A stretch of 64,000 bases of DNA. It comes from Leptothrix sp. (in: b-proteobacteria). GTDB taxonomy: Bacteria > Pseudomonadota > Gammaproteobacteria > Burkholderiales > Burkholderiaceae_C. Each line of letters starts with the position of its first letter. Position 1 is the stretch's first letter. Of the stretch, positions 1 to 8,888 are shown in pieces. The position numbers and the translations under genes are program-made. The notes under the pieces are model-generated. The model searched no databases. It was not told the origin of the DNA and was given only the letters and a program-made list of their open reading frames with translations. The stretch spans positions 1-64,000 of the forward strand of contig PNKV01000011.1 in NCBI GenBank assembly GCA_013822685.1, in the 5' to 3' direction.

Positions 1-110
1 GCCCCAGCCCTGTTTCGCCCCGCTGGTGGCCTGCCACGGCCGCATTTCTTGCTGCGCCGAATCCCCCATCCCGCGCTACCACCAAGAGCTAATAACTTAG
101 CGGCCCACCA

Positions 111-584
111 TCACCGCTGCCAATGCCCGCTGCGCCCCCCCAGCTTTTCAACCAGCGCCACATCCGTCATGACCATGCCCCGGTCCGCCGCTTTGCACAT
201 GTCATAAATGGTGAGCAGACCCACCTGCACCGCCGTCAAAGCCTCCATCTCCACCCCCGTGGGCCCCACGGTTTGGGCCGTCACACGGCACAACACGGCG
301 GGCACATCGGGCTCCAGTTCGAACTCGACTGCGACCTTGGACAATGGCAAGGGGTGACACAAAGGGATCAGGTCGGAGGTGCGCTTGGCCCCCTGGATGG
401 CGGCAATGCGCGCCACACCCAGCACGTCGCCTTTGCCAGCGCGGCCGTCGGTGATCAAGGCCAGGGTGTCGGCTTGCATGCGGATGCGGCCCTCGGCCAC
501 GGCACGGCGCATGGTGGCGGGCTTGTCGGACACGTCCACCATGTGGGCTTGGCCCTCGGCGTCAAAATGGGTCAGTTCGGTCAT
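111..584 (-). CDS. moaC: MoaC, cyclic pyranopterin monophosphate synthase
   Basis: A 157-residue protein matching the full length of MoaC, which works with MoaA in the first step of molybdenum cofactor synthesis in the cytoplasm. It begins MTELTHFD and shows family blocks such as [19 protein letters not shown], the [10 protein letters not shown] stretch and the C-terminal MEALTAV...[10 protein letters not shown] segment with the conserved catalytic-region lysine. The open frame continues upstream for another 177 codons, but that part looks nothing like MoaC and lies opposite the neighbouring protease gene, so the ATG at 582-584 is chosen. The gene is transcribed away from the M48 protease, leaving a shared upstream region of about 110 bases. 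A molybdoenzyme (FdhF/YdeP type) near 50-53 kb is a likely consumer of the cofactor. Confidence 0.95.
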   Translation of the reverse strand: MTELTHFDAEGQAHMVDVSDKPATMRRAVAEGRIRMQADTLALITDGRAGKGDVLGVARIAAIQGAKRTSDLIPLCHPLPLSKVAVEFELEPDVPAVLCRVTAQTVGPTGVEMEALTAVQVGLLTIYDMCKAADRGMVMTDVALVEKLGGRSGHWQR

Positions 585-696
585 GATGTCTGGGATGTAA
601 AGATCACCCTGCACGCCGAACCAGCATTGCGGCTCGGCACTCAAAGCGGTGACAGACACAGCATACTGCCCTGCGTGGCAAACCTCTCGCGCTCTC

Positions 697-2379
697 ATGC
701 CTTTGAACAAAACGACTTCAGTTGACTGCGCTGCAAAGCGCTCGCCGGCCCGCACGCAGGTCTGGCACGCGGCCGCCATGGCCCTGCTGGCCTGGCCTCT
801 GGGCCTGAGCGCCGCTTCAACTTCAAGCAGCGACATGGGCTTGCCCCCCGGCAACTCGTCGTCATCGTCCCTGCCCTCCCTGGGTGACGCGGCCTCGCAA
901 ACCTTGTCGCCCATGGCCGAACGCCGCCTGGGCGACCGCATCATGCGCTCCATCCTGCCTGACCCGGATGTGATCGACGACCCGCTGATCCTGGAGTACG
1001 TGAACCAGTCGTGGCAGGCCTTGCTGACCAGCGCACGCCAGCGCGGCGACCTGAACGCCGACATCGACTCGACCCATGCCTGGCGGCCTTTCCTGGTGCG
1101 CGAGCGCAGTGTCAACGCCTTCGCGCTGCCCGGTGGTTACATCGGTGTGCACTTGGGGCTGCTGGCCATGACCACCACACCAGACGAGCTGGCCTCGGTG
1201 TTGGCGCACGAGTTGTCGCACGTCACGCAGCGCCACATCGCCCGCATGATCAGCGAGCAAAGCCGCCAGTCGTGGATCAGCATCGCCTCGATGATCCTGG
1301 GCGCACTGGCGGTCAGCCGCGCGCCAGCGGCAGCACAGGCGCTGATGACCGGCGGGCAGGCCGTCGCCATCCAGGGGCAGCTGAATTTTTCGCGCGACAT
1401 GGAACGCGAGGCCGACCGCGTGGGCTTTGGCGTGTTGAACGACGCGGGCTTCGCGCCGATCGGCATGGCGCAGATGTTCGAGCACCTGCAGCAGGCCTCG
1501 CGTCTGACCGATGACAACAGCTACCCCTATTTGCGCACCCACCCCTTGACGAGCGAGCGCATCGGCGAGGCACGTTCACGGATGGGCACCAATGGCTTGT
1601 TGCCAGCAGCCGTGGACCACAGCGATGCCCGTGAGATGCTGCTGGCGCAGCACGCCTTGATGTCGGCCCGCAGCCGCGTGCTGATGGACCCGCGCAGCGT
1701 CAGCCTGATGCCTTTGCTCAACGCCAGCGTGCCCAAAGGGGCATCCGTCCTGGAGGCCGTGGCCTTGCACTACACCTCGGCCGTGGCCGCACAACGCTTG
1801 AACGACCGAAGCCAGGTGGCGGCCTCAGTGAAGCTGGCCCGGGTTGCGGCCACGGGCCTGCCCAAGGCGCAGCAAGCGGCGGTGGAACGCATCCTCGCGC
1901 TGGAAGAGGCCGACACCTTGGTGGATGCCCGTCAGGCCGTGCAAGCCGCCGCCGTGTTGGCCAACGCCGTGACGCGGGACCAGGGCACGGTGCGGCTCGA
2001 CGCCCGGCCAGAGTTGCTGCTGAACGCCCGCATTGCCCTGAACCTGCCCGACGCGCGTGACAACCGCGAGGCCTGGCAGGATGCCGCCACGCGCCTGCAA
2101 ACGCAGGTCAGCGTCCACCCGGAAGACGCCACCTCTTGGGGCCTGCTGGCCGCCTTGTGGCGAAACCTGGGCCAGCCCTTGCGCGCCGTGCGGGCCGAGG
2201 CCGAGGCCACCGCCGCCCTGGGCGATTTGCCAGGCGCCATCGACCGCATCGAAGGCGGCAGCAAGAACGTGCGCCACGCTTCGCCGGCCGACGCCATCGA
2301 GCTGTCGGTCATGCAATCGCGCCTGCGCGTCTGGCGCCGCCAGCAACGCGACGATCTGCTGGAAGAAAGCGCACGCTGA
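697..2379 (+). CDS. M48 family metalloprotease with TPR-like C-terminus (BepA/YfgC type)
   Basis: A 560-residue predicted zinc peptidase of the periplasm. A hydrophobic segment near residues 20-40 looks like a signal peptide. The zinc site HELSH is at about residues 171-175, with the third ligand in an EREAD motif near residue 238, as in the M48 Oma1/BepA group. The C-terminal 250 residues are alanine-rich helices resembling the TPR part of BepA, which assists outer membrane protein assembly and degrades stalled LptD or BamA. An in-frame GTG at 649 could add 16 residues; the ATG at 697 was preferred because it places the hydrophobic segment near the N-terminus. The family is clear; the exact substrate role is inferred. 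Confidence 0.9.
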   Translation: MPLNKTTSVDCAAKRSPARTQVWHAAAMALLAWPLGLSAASTSSSDMGLPPGNSSSSSLPSLGDAASQTLSPMAERRLGDRIMRSILPDPDVIDDPLILEYVNQSWQALLTSARQRGDLNADIDSTHAWRPFLVRERSVNAFALPGGYIGVHLGLLAMTTTPDELASVLAHELSHVTQRHIARMISEQSRQSWISIASMILGALAVSRAPAAAQALMTGGQAVAIQGQLNFSRDMEREADRVGFGVLNDAGFAPIGMAQMFEHLQQASRLTDDNSYPYLRTHPLTSERIGEARSRMGTNGLLPAAVDHSDAREMLLAQHALMSARSRVLMDPRSVSLMPLLNASVPKGASVLEAVALHYTSAVAAQRLNDRSQVAASVKLARVAATGLPKAQQAAVERILALEEADTLVDARQAVQAAAVLANAVTRDQGTVRLDARPELLLNARIALNLPDARDNREAWQDAATRLQTQVSVHPEDATSWGLLAALWRNLGQPLRAVRAEAEATAALGDLPGAIDRIEGGSKNVRHASPADAIELSVMQSRLRVWRRQQRDDLLEESAR

Positions 2380-2437
2380 CTGGCGCGTCCGAACGCCAGC
2401 CAGCGAACAACCCGACGCGGCTTGTGGTCATTTATTT

Positions 2438-2456
2438 GCGAATGAGAACCATTCTC
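2438..2456. promoter_or_regulatory. Fur box upstream of the heme-uptake locus
   Basis: The 19 bases GCGAATGAGAACCATTCTC match the Fur consensus GATAATGATAATCATTATC at 14 positions and form an interrupted palindrome. It lies 55 bases before the small frame at 2512 and at the head of the heme-uptake genes, as expected for an iron-repressed promoter. No experimental evidence is available. Confidence 0.85.
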
Positions 2457-2511
2457 AAATACAATGACTTCACTCGATCACGACCCCTTGGTCTGACGCC
2501 TTAGCCCGGAG

Positions 2512-2721
2512 TTGTTCCCCTTGAACCCGCCCACCGCCTCGGCCCTGCCCCCCCTTCAGACCAAATTGCTGGACCTGCTGGACGAGGTGTTGGCGCACGA
2601 CGGCTTCGGGTCGGTTCGCGTGGATGTGCGCCTGCTCAAGCGCGGCCAGAAGGAAGTGATCGTGGACTGCGGCAAGCAGTACCGGTTCGTCGTGGACATC
2701 CCCGTCCAGGCACCGCGCTGA
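2512..2721 (+). CDS. Small HemP-like protein (tentative)
   Basis: A 69-residue frame that begins just after the Fur box. No ATG is available near the start: TTG at 2512 or TTG at 2521 would have to serve. The C-terminal half, RLLKRGQKEVIVDCGKQYRF, resembles the HemP/HmuP pattern (LL..G..EVxI...G..YR), and small HemP proteins are commonly encoded directly upstream of heme receptors in proteobacteria. The match is weak and the last residues do not carry the usual TKxGKLILTK ending. The position and regulation support a real iron-regulated gene; the HemP assignment is an inference. Confidence 0.5.
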   Translation: MFPLNPPTASALPPLQTKLLDLLDEVLAHDGFGSVRVDVRLLKRGQKEVIVDCGKQYRFVVDIPVQAPR

Positions 2722-2812
2722 GTTAGCCCAGAGTCCGGCGGCGTGAGGCCGTGGGCGATGTCGATTGCCATTCAAAACGCTGTCATCCCAAAACGTGTGT
2801 CGCCTTCGTGGG

Positions 2813-2838
2813 GAAGGGACTACCAGTCCCCTTCTTTT
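2813..2838 (+). terminator. Stem-loop with T-rich tail before the PEP-CTERM gene
   Basis: GAAGGGACT pairs with AGTCCC(C)TTC across a three-base loop, with one bulged C, and is followed by TTTTCT. It sits between the small Fur-regulated frame and the ribosome binding site of the PEP-CTERM gene, so it could end part of the transcription, act as an attenuator, or stabilise a processed end. The T-run is short, so termination would be partial. Confidence 0.5.
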
Positions 2839-2856
2839 CTACCAACGAGGTCTCAC

Positions 2857-3498
2857 ATGCACCAAGCTTTCGCTTTCAAACGCCTTTTGTCCGCCGCCTT
2901 GCTGGCCGCGCCTTTGCTGGCCTCCGCCGCTGGCGGCCAATGGGATTCGACCCTGCCCTCGGGCACGTCGACCCTGGCCGAGTGGAACATCATCAACAGC
3001 TACCCCGCCGACAGCACGCCTGACGTGGCTGGCGCTGGCACGCTGACCGAAACCACGGGCACCGCCTTCCTGACCAGCGGCGGCAACATCTACAGCTTCT
3101 CGGCCCCCACCGCCTTCACGGTGAACACCGCCGCCCTGGGCGCGGGCACCTGGGATGTCTACCTGCGCATCGGCGGCCTGGGCACGTCGGTCAAGGACCT
3201 GGCCTCGCTGAATGGCGTGAGCGCCACCCGCACCCTCGTCTTCACCGAGAACCTGGGCGGCACCTTTGGCGGCGCTGAAGAAGAAAGCCTGTGGAAGTGG
3301 ACCGTGACCGGCGGCAACGCCCTGAACTTTGCCTTTGGCGCCACCGGCAGCAGCCTGAGCCTGGACCAGGTCGGCGTGTACGCGGTGGCCACTGCCACCA
3401 CGGCCGTGCCTGAACCCGGCACTTGGGCGCTGATGGCCGCCGGCCTGGGCATGGTCGGCTTGGTGAGCCGCCGCCGGCAAGGCCTGAACGCCGCCTGA
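2857..3498 (+). CDS. PEP-CTERM sorting domain protein in the heme locus
   Basis: A 213-residue exported protein of unknown function. It has a signal peptide (residues about 1-24, ending LLASAAGG), a glycine/threonine-rich beta-type middle, and a C-terminal PEP-CTERM signal: VPEPGTW, a hydrophobic stretch and the basic end SRRRQG. Such tails are recognised by exosortase and removed during transfer to the outer surface or matrix. The ATG at 2857 has a GAGG ribosome binding site. The gene lies between the Fur-controlled small frame and the heme receptor, which suggests iron-dependent expression and perhaps a role in capturing heme at the surface; this role is inferred from context only. I recognise no heme-binding domain in it. 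Confidence 0.85.
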   Translation: MHQAFAFKRLLSAALLAAPLLASAAGGQWDSTLPSGTSTLAEWNIINSYPADSTPDVAGAGTLTETTGTAFLTSGGNIYSFSAPTAFTVNTAALGAGTWDVYLRIGGLGTSVKDLASLNGVSATRTLVFTENLGGTFGGAEEESLWKWTVTGGNALNFAFGATGSSLSLDQVGVYAVATATTAVPEPGTWALMAAGLGMVGLVSRRRQGLNAA

Positions 3499-3553
3499 GC
3501 CAAGCAGCTTGCTTGACGACTCCCCGGGCCCCGCGCGTCCCTGAGTGCTTGCC

Positions 3554-5779
3554 ATGCCCTTGCTGTTGTTGTTGCGTTTCCCGAGCTGGCGCTTTTCCAG
3601 AGGGGCTCTGTGGTGGTCGGTCGCCGCGCCATGGATGGCCCTCGCCCAGACCACGCCCGCCGATCCCACCCCGACCAGCGACACCCCGCTGCCCACCATC
3701 ACCGTGCAAGGCACCGCCCCGATGACGCGTTCGCGAGAAAGCCAGCCCGACCCGACGCGCCCCATCACCACCGTGGGGCCGCAGACGCTCGACCGGCGCC
3801 AGCCTGACAACGTCTTCCAGCTGCTGGACGAGGTGCCCGGCGTGAGCGTGAATGGCGGCCCACGCGCCAGCGGCATGAGCTTCAACATCCGCGGCTACAC
3901 CGACAACGAAGACGTGGCCGTCAAGGTGGATGGCATTGCCAAGGGCTTTGAAAAATACCGCTTTGGCGGCACCTTCATCGAACCCGATCTGATCAAGTCC
4001 ATCGAAGTGCGGCGCGGCGCCAGCATCGAGAACGCCGGCGCCCTGGGTGGCACCGTGTCGGCCACCACCAAGGATGGCTCAGACCTGCTGCGCCCCGGCC
4101 AACGCGTGGGCGGGCGCGTGCGCGCCAGTTGGGCCAGCAACAACGACGAGCGCCACAGCTTCACTGCCTTGTATGGCCTGGCGGGCGACAACGTGGACTG
4201 GCTGGCCGCGCACTCGCAACGCGCGGGCCGCGACCTGATGCTGCCCAGCGGCCAACGCCTGGACCTGTCGGCCACCGACGCCGACAGCAGCCTGCTCAAG
4301 GTCCGCTGGTTCCCCAACGATGAATGGCAAGTCACGGCCTCGTACATGCGCTTTGCCGACCAGGGCTTGCAAGCCTATGACGCCACCGCAGGTGTGCCCG
4401 GCAGCTTCGGCCAGGTGGTGCGGCGCATCAACGACGACACCGTGTCTTTGCGCGCCCAGTGGCAGGACGCCGAGCGCGCCAGGCGCTGGAACCTGACCGT
4501 GGGCCAATCGCACACGGAAGTGCATGACCACATGGCCAAGGGCCAGTCCATCTTCTCGATGGCCTATGCCGTGGACGACGCCTTTCGCTACCAGAACAAC
4601 ACCGTTGACACCCAGGGCAGCTGGCGCCTGTTGAAAGGCCCCGCCAGCCAGATGGACCTGCACCTGGGCCTGCAATGGGGACAACAGCAGCGCACCGTTC
4701 ACCGCCTGATCGACAGCCCCACCACCGACACCGTCTACCCCGGCGGCTTCAATGGCGCGCAACCCCCAGGCCGCAAAGACACGCTTGGCGTGTACCTGCA
4801 GCCCGACTGGCGCTGGGGCCGGCTGCAAGTGTTGCCCGGCCTGCGCTGGGACCAGGTCGACGTGCAAGCCCAAGGCAAGACCGTGTCCGAGCTGAGCCAG
4901 GCCGGGCAAGCCGCCACCGTGACCTACCAGCGCACGACGCCCAGCCTGCACCTGGCATTTGAGCTGGTGCCCCAACGCTGGACGGCCTTCACGCAATGGG
5001 GCCAGGCCTTCAGGCCACCGCTGATCGACGAAACCTTCACCCAAGGCGGCTTCGGCCGCTGTGTGGATTCTTTGTTGCGCGGTTCTGGCAGCAACTTGGT
5101 GCCCGGCTACACCGATGCGAGCGTGGTCGGCCCCTCATCCCGCATCTGTGGCGATTTGCACCAACCCGAGACTTCGCGCAGCGTGGAGTGGGGCCTGAGC
5201 ACGCGCCAGCCTCAGTTCCTGGGCGATGGCGTCAAGCTCAAGCACAGCCTCAGCGCCAAGCTGACCTTTTTCCGCAACCGCACCGACCACTTGCTGGAAT
5301 CGATCCTGGCGCAATCAGGTGGCAGTGGCCTCATCGTGCAAGACGGCTGGGAGCGGCGCCATGGTACCGAGCTGGAAGCCGTGCTGGACATCGGCCCGGC
5401 CTTCTCCAGCCTGGCCGCCAGCCGCATCCGCGGCGATGCCTTTGATGGCCGCCAGCCCCAGCCCTTGACCACCGCCCCCGCCGACAGCCTGCACTGGAGC
5501 CTGGGTTGGCGTTGGAGCGCGGTCGAAGCCATGGTGCGGTGGCAGCACGTGCGCAGCCGCTTGACCATCGTCGACAACAGCAACACCGTGGGCACCCAAG
5601 CCGGCTACCACCTGCTGGGCGTGAGCCTGCGCTGGAACCTGAGCCCGCACCTGAACCTGAACCTCAGCGGTGACAACCTGCGCAACGCCAGCTACCACTT
5701 GAGCAACGGCTTTGGCGGCGGCCTGGGCACCGAAGCCCCGGGCCGCAATGTGCGCGTGGCCGTCACCGCCATCTATTGA
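3554..5779 (+). CDS. hmuR: TonB-dependent heme/hemoglobin receptor
   Basis: A 741-residue outer-membrane receptor. A short hydrophobic leader ends near MALAQ, followed by a TonB box (PLPTITVQG), a plug domain (about residues 60-180, with NVFQLLDEVPGVSV and the SGMSFNIRGY motif) and a 22-strand barrel ending in the aromatic terminus VAVTAIY. A QAFRPPLIDE stretch resembles the FRAP box of heme receptors. The next genes encode a HemS-type protein and an HmuTUV importer, so heme is the probable ligand. It requires TonB-ExbBD, which are not encoded here. A GTG at 3545 is an alternative start three codons earlier. Confidence 0.88.
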   Translation: MPLLLLLRFPSWRFSRGALWWSVAAPWMALAQTTPADPTPTSDTPLPTITVQGTAPMTRSRESQPDPTRPITTVGPQTLDRRQPDNVFQLLDEVPGVSVNGGPRASGMSFNIRGYTDNEDVAVKVDGIAKGFEKYRFGGTFIEPDLIKSIEVRRGASIENAGALGGTVSATTKDGSDLLRPGQRVGGRVRASWASNNDERHSFTALYGLAGDNVDWLAAHSQRAGRDLMLPSGQRLDLSATDADSSLLKVRWFPNDEWQVTASYMRFADQGLQAYDATAGVPGSFGQVVRRINDDTVSLRAQWQDAERARRWNLTVGQSHTEVHDHMAKGQSIFSMAYAVDDAFRYQNNTVDTQGSWRLLKGPASQMDLHLGLQWGQQQRTVHRLIDSPTTDTVYPGGFNGAQPPGRKDTLGVYLQPDWRWGRLQVLPGLRWDQVDVQAQGKTVSELSQAGQAATVTYQRTTPSLHLAFELVPQRWTAFTQWGQAFRPPLIDETFTQGGFGRCVDSLLRGSGSNLVPGYTDASVVGPSSRICGDLHQPETSRSVEWGLSTRQPQFLGDGVKLKHSLSAKLTFFRNRTDHLLESILAQSGGSGLIVQDGWERRHGTELEAVLDIGPAFSSLAASRIRGDAFDGRQPQPLTTAPADSLHWSLGWRWSAVEAMVRWQHVRSRLTIVDNSNTVGTQAGYHLLGVSLRWNLSPHLNLNLSGDNLRNASYHLSNGFGGGLGTEAPGRNVRVAVTAIY

Positions 5780-5817
5780 CTGACGCTTTCCTCACCACCC
5801 CTTGATGGAGCCTGACC

Positions 5818-6918
5818 ATGATCACCGACACCTCCCATCTGACCTTGCTGCGCGAGCAGTTCGCCGCCTTGCGTGCCCAAGGCCTGCGCGCCCGCGATGC
5901 CGCTCGCAAATTGGACTTGAGCGAAGGTGACGTGATGGCCGCACACGCCGTCAGCCAGATGCACCCCGGCGTGGCCGAGCACAGCCTGTACACCACCATG
6001 CCGCTGGACTCGGACTGGGTCAATCTGCTGCAAGGCCTGGAGAACTGCGGCCCCGTGATGGCACTGACGCGCAATGAAAGCGTGGTGCATGAGAAGGTGG
6101 GCGTGTACCGCAACGTGAGCGCCACCGGCCTGATGGGCCTGGCCCTGGGTCCGGAGATCGACCTGCGGCTGTTCCTGTCCAAATGGCACGCAGGCTTCCA
6201 CGTGATCGAGCACACCGCCAAGGGCGAGCAACACAGCCTGCAGTTCTTCGATGCGCATGGCCGCGCCATGCACAAGGTTCACGCCCGGCCGCAGACCGAC
6301 ATCACCGCGCTGGAAGCCCTGGTGCAACGCCATGCCCGCCCTGAAGCCCGGCCCGTGTTCATGCCCGGCACGCCTTTGCGCGCCGCCATCCGACCCGACG
6401 ATGAGATCGATGCATTGAGCCTGGGCGAGGCCTGGTCGGCGATGACCGACACGCACCAGTTCTTTGCGCTGCTGCGCGAGTTCAACGTGGACCGCGCCCA
6501 GAGCTTCAGGCTCATGGAAGGCGTCCACACGCGGCGCACCCCGCTGGTCAGCGTGCAGTGGTTGCTGGAAGCGGCGGCCAGCAGTGGCGTGCCGATCATG
6601 GTGTTCGCCGGCAACGAAGGTTGCCTGCAGATCCACACCGGCGCCGTGCACCGCATCGAGCTCATGGGCCCTTGGCTGAACGTGCTGGACGAAGGTTTCA
6701 ACCTGCACCTGCGCCATGACCATGTCGCCGAAAGCTGGCTCGTCACCAAGCCCACCGAGGACGGACCGGTGACCTCGATCGAACTGTTTGACGAGCGAGG
6801 CCAGGTCATCGCCATGTTCTTTGGCGAACGCAAGCCCGGCAAGGCCGAGCTGCCCGCGTGGCGCGCCCTGGCCCACCAGATGGTGCATGGCCCCGTGGTG
6901 CAGACGGAGGCCGCATGA
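5818..6918 (+). CDS. hmuS: HemS/HmuS-type cytoplasmic heme-handling protein
   Basis: A 366-residue protein of the HemS/ChuS/HmuS family, built from two similar halves (about residues 1-180 and 190-360), each with the family's beta-sheet segments such as HVIEHTAKGEQHSLQFFDAHG in the first half. It has no signal peptide and acts in the cytoplasm, where family members bind incoming heme and either pass it on or degrade it to release iron. It is placed between the receptor and the ABC importer genes and its TGA overlaps the ATG of the next gene, so the operon is translationally coupled. Whether it is an active heme-degrading enzyme cannot be told from sequence. Confidence 0.92.
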   Translation: MITDTSHLTLLREQFAALRAQGLRARDAARKLDLSEGDVMAAHAVSQMHPGVAEHSLYTTMPLDSDWVNLLQGLENCGPVMALTRNESVVHEKVGVYRNVSATGLMGLALGPEIDLRLFLSKWHAGFHVIEHTAKGEQHSLQFFDAHGRAMHKVHARPQTDITALEALVQRHARPEARPVFMPGTPLRAAIRPDDEIDALSLGEAWSAMTDTHQFFALLREFNVDRAQSFRLMEGVHTRRTPLVSVQWLLEAAASSGVPIMVFAGNEGCLQIHTGAVHRIELMGPWLNVLDEGFNLHLRHDHVAESWLVTKPTEDGPVTSIELFDERGQVIAMFFGERKPGKAELPAWRALAHQMVHGPVVQTEAA

Positions 6919-7808
6919 ACGACCACCAAAGGCATCGGAAGACACGCCGTGACTGCCTGCGCTGGGCATCGGCCTCGGCGGCCGCTCTGGCCATGTCACC
7001 CCCTGGGTGGGCACAAGCCAGGCCCGCCAGCTCACTGCGCCTGATCAGCCTGACCGGCGGCATGACCGAGGTGATCTACCGCCTGAAGGCCGAACGCTGG
7101 CTGGTGGCCACCGACACCACCAGTGTCTTCCCCGAAGCCGCATTGCACACGCCCAAGATTGGCTACATGCGCGCGCTGTCGGCCGAAGGGGTGCTGTCGC
7201 TGAAGCCCACGGCCGTGCTGGGCACGCACGAGGTCGGCCCGCCGGCCGTGCTGGATCAATTGCGTGATGCCGGCGTGGCTTTGCAACTGGTGCGCGCCGA
7301 TCACACGTTTGAGGAGTTGTTGGCCAAGGTCAAGGTCGCGGCCCAGGCATGCCAGCAAGTGGCGCAAGGCCAGGCATTGACCGCTGAATTGACCCAGCAA
7401 TGGCAGGCGGTGCAGCAACGCGTTCAACGAACACGCCAAGCGCCCCGCGTGCTGTTCGTGATGGCCCATGGTGGCAAGGCCCAGGTGGCGGGCCAGGCCA
7501 CCGCCGCGCACGCCATGCTGACATTTGCTGGTGCCCGCAACCCGCTGTCTGAATCCACCGGCTACAAGAGCCTGACGCCTGAAGCCGCTGCCACCGCCGC
7601 CCCCGACGTGGTGCTGACCACGTCAGATTCGATCCAGGCCAGCGGCGGGGTTGATCGCTTCTGGGATCAGCCCGGCCTGGCCTTCACGCCCGCTGGCCGT
7701 GCCAAACGGCTGGTGGTCATGGACGCGCAATACCTGCTCGGCTTTGGCACACGTCTGCCGCAAGCCGTCGAATCCCTGGCCCGGCAACTGGGCACGATCT
7801 CGGCATGA
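6915..7808 (+). CDS. hmuT: HmuT, periplasmic heme-binding protein of ABC importer
   Basis: A 297-residue class III solute-binding protein. The start ATG overlaps the stop of hmuS (ATGA). The N-terminus carries a twin-arginine-like motif, TRRDCLRWAS, before a hydrophobic segment that ends near GWAQA, so export may be through Tat rather than Sec. The mature part starts with the LRLISLTGGMTEVIYRL strand typical of HmuT/BtuF-like proteins and ends with VMDAQYLLGFGTRLPQAV, where the family has its second lobe; the tyrosine there is a candidate heme ligand. It delivers heme from the receptor to HmuUV in the inner membrane. It also overlaps the next gene by four bases. Confidence 0.92.
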   Translation: MNDHQRHRKTRRDCLRWASASAAALAMSPPGWAQARPASSLRLISLTGGMTEVIYRLKAERWLVATDTTSVFPEAALHTPKIGYMRALSAEGVLSLKPTAVLGTHEVGPPAVLDQLRDAGVALQLVRADHTFEELLAKVKVAAQACQQVAQGQALTAELTQQWQAVQQRVQRTRQAPRVLFVMAHGGKAQVAGQATAAHAMLTFAGARNPLSESTGYKSLTPEAAATAAPDVVLTTSDSIQASGGVDRFWDQPGLAFTPAGRAKRLVVMDAQYLLGFGTRLPQAVESLARQLGTISA

Positions 7809-8875
7809 GCACAGTCACCACGGCTTGGTCAGGCACGGGCCCGCAGCCACAACGCCTGTCAGCGCCATCGCTCGCGCTGATCGGCCTGATCGCGCTGGTG
7901 CTGGCCTTGGCTTGGGGCGCCACGCAAGGCGCCTATGCCATCTCTGTCAGCAGCTTGTGGGCGCTCATGACCTCGCCCGCGCAATGGGCCACGCACCCCG
8001 ATGCCCAGGTCCTCTTCCACATCCGCGCACCCCGCCTGTTGATGGCCTTGCTGTCGGGCGCGGGGCTGGGCCTGACCGGCGCCCTGGTGCAAGGCCTGTA
8101 CCGCAACCCCCTGGCGGACCCCAGCCTGATCGGCGTCACCAGTGGCGCGGCTTTGGGCGCGGGGCTGGCCATCGTGCTGGGCACCGCCATGCCCGTGGTC
8201 TGGTGGCAGTTCCTTGGCTCATCCCTGCCATTGCTCACGGCCTTCCTGGGCGGCTTGGCCGTGACGGCCCTGGTCTGGCGCTGGTCCAGCATCCAGGGCC
8301 AGGTGCGCCTGCCCTTGCTGTTGTTGATGGGCGTGGCCATCAACGCGCTGGCCGCCTCGGGCCTGGGCTGGCTCACCTTCATGGCCAACGACGCGCAACT
8401 GCGCTCGCTCACCTTCTGGCTGCTGGGCAGCCTCAGCGGCACGCGGTGGACCAGCGTGGCCTGGGCCGCGCCACCTGTGTTGCTGGCACTTGGGCTGACC
8501 TGGCGGCTGGCGCCGCAGTTCAACGCCCTGGCCCTGGGCGAGGCGCAAGCCCGCTTGATGGGCGTGGCCGTTGATCGGCTCAAGCAGCACGGCGTGTGGT
8601 GGTCGGCATTGGTGGTGGGCGTGCTCACCGCGCACATCGGCATGGTCGGCTTCGTCGGCCTGATCGCCCCCCATGGCGTGCGACTGCTGGCCGGGGCCGA
8701 TCACCGCGTGGTGCTGCCCGGCTCGGCCCTGCTGGGCGCCATCTTGCTGATCCTGGCCGACACCGCCGCCCGCACTGTCGTGGCCCCCATCGAGTTGCCC
8801 TTGGGGGTGCTCACCGGCCTCTTGGGTGCGCCCTTGTTCTTGTGGATGCTGCGACAGCGGCACGCCTCTGTCTGA
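7805..8875 (+). CDS. hmuU: HmuU, heme ABC transporter permease (FecCD family)
   Basis: A 356-residue inner-membrane permease with about ten hydrophobic segments. Diagnostic FecCD/BtuC blocks are visible: RAPRLLMALLSGAGLGLTGA near residue 75, the NPLADPSLIGVTSGAALGAG motif near residue 100, and the coupling loop GMVGFVGLIAPHGVRLLAG near residue 280, where the ATPase docks. It forms the channel for heme between HmuT and the cytoplasm, as a dimer with two copies of HmuV. ATGA overlap with hmuT and a 13-base gap to hmuV place it in a tight operon. Confidence 0.93.
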   Translation: MSTVTTAWSGTGPQPQRLSAPSLALIGLIALVLALAWGATQGAYAISVSSLWALMTSPAQWATHPDAQVLFHIRAPRLLMALLSGAGLGLTGALVQGLYRNPLADPSLIGVTSGAALGAGLAIVLGTAMPVVWWQFLGSSLPLLTAFLGGLAVTALVWRWSSIQGQVRLPLLLLMGVAINALAASGLGWLTFMANDAQLRSLTFWLLGSLSGTRWTSVAWAAPPVLLALGLTWRLAPQFNALALGEAQARLMGVAVDRLKQHGVWWSALVVGVLTAHIGMVGFVGLIAPHGVRLLAGADHRVVLPGSALLGAILLILADTAARTVVAPIELPLGVLTGLLGAPLFLWMLRQRHASV

Positions 8876-8888
8876 AAGGAAACGGATC

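Noticed and set aside
585..1115. Upstream open frame extending moaC by 177 codons
   Set aside because: The added residues show no MoaC similarity and run opposite to the M48 protease gene. The ATG at 584 gives the exact family length.
3501..3515. Short hairpin CAAGCA-GCT-TGCTTG after the first PEP-CTERM gene as a terminator
   Set aside because: The stem is only six pairs and no T-run follows, so it is unlikely to stop transcription before the heme receptor.
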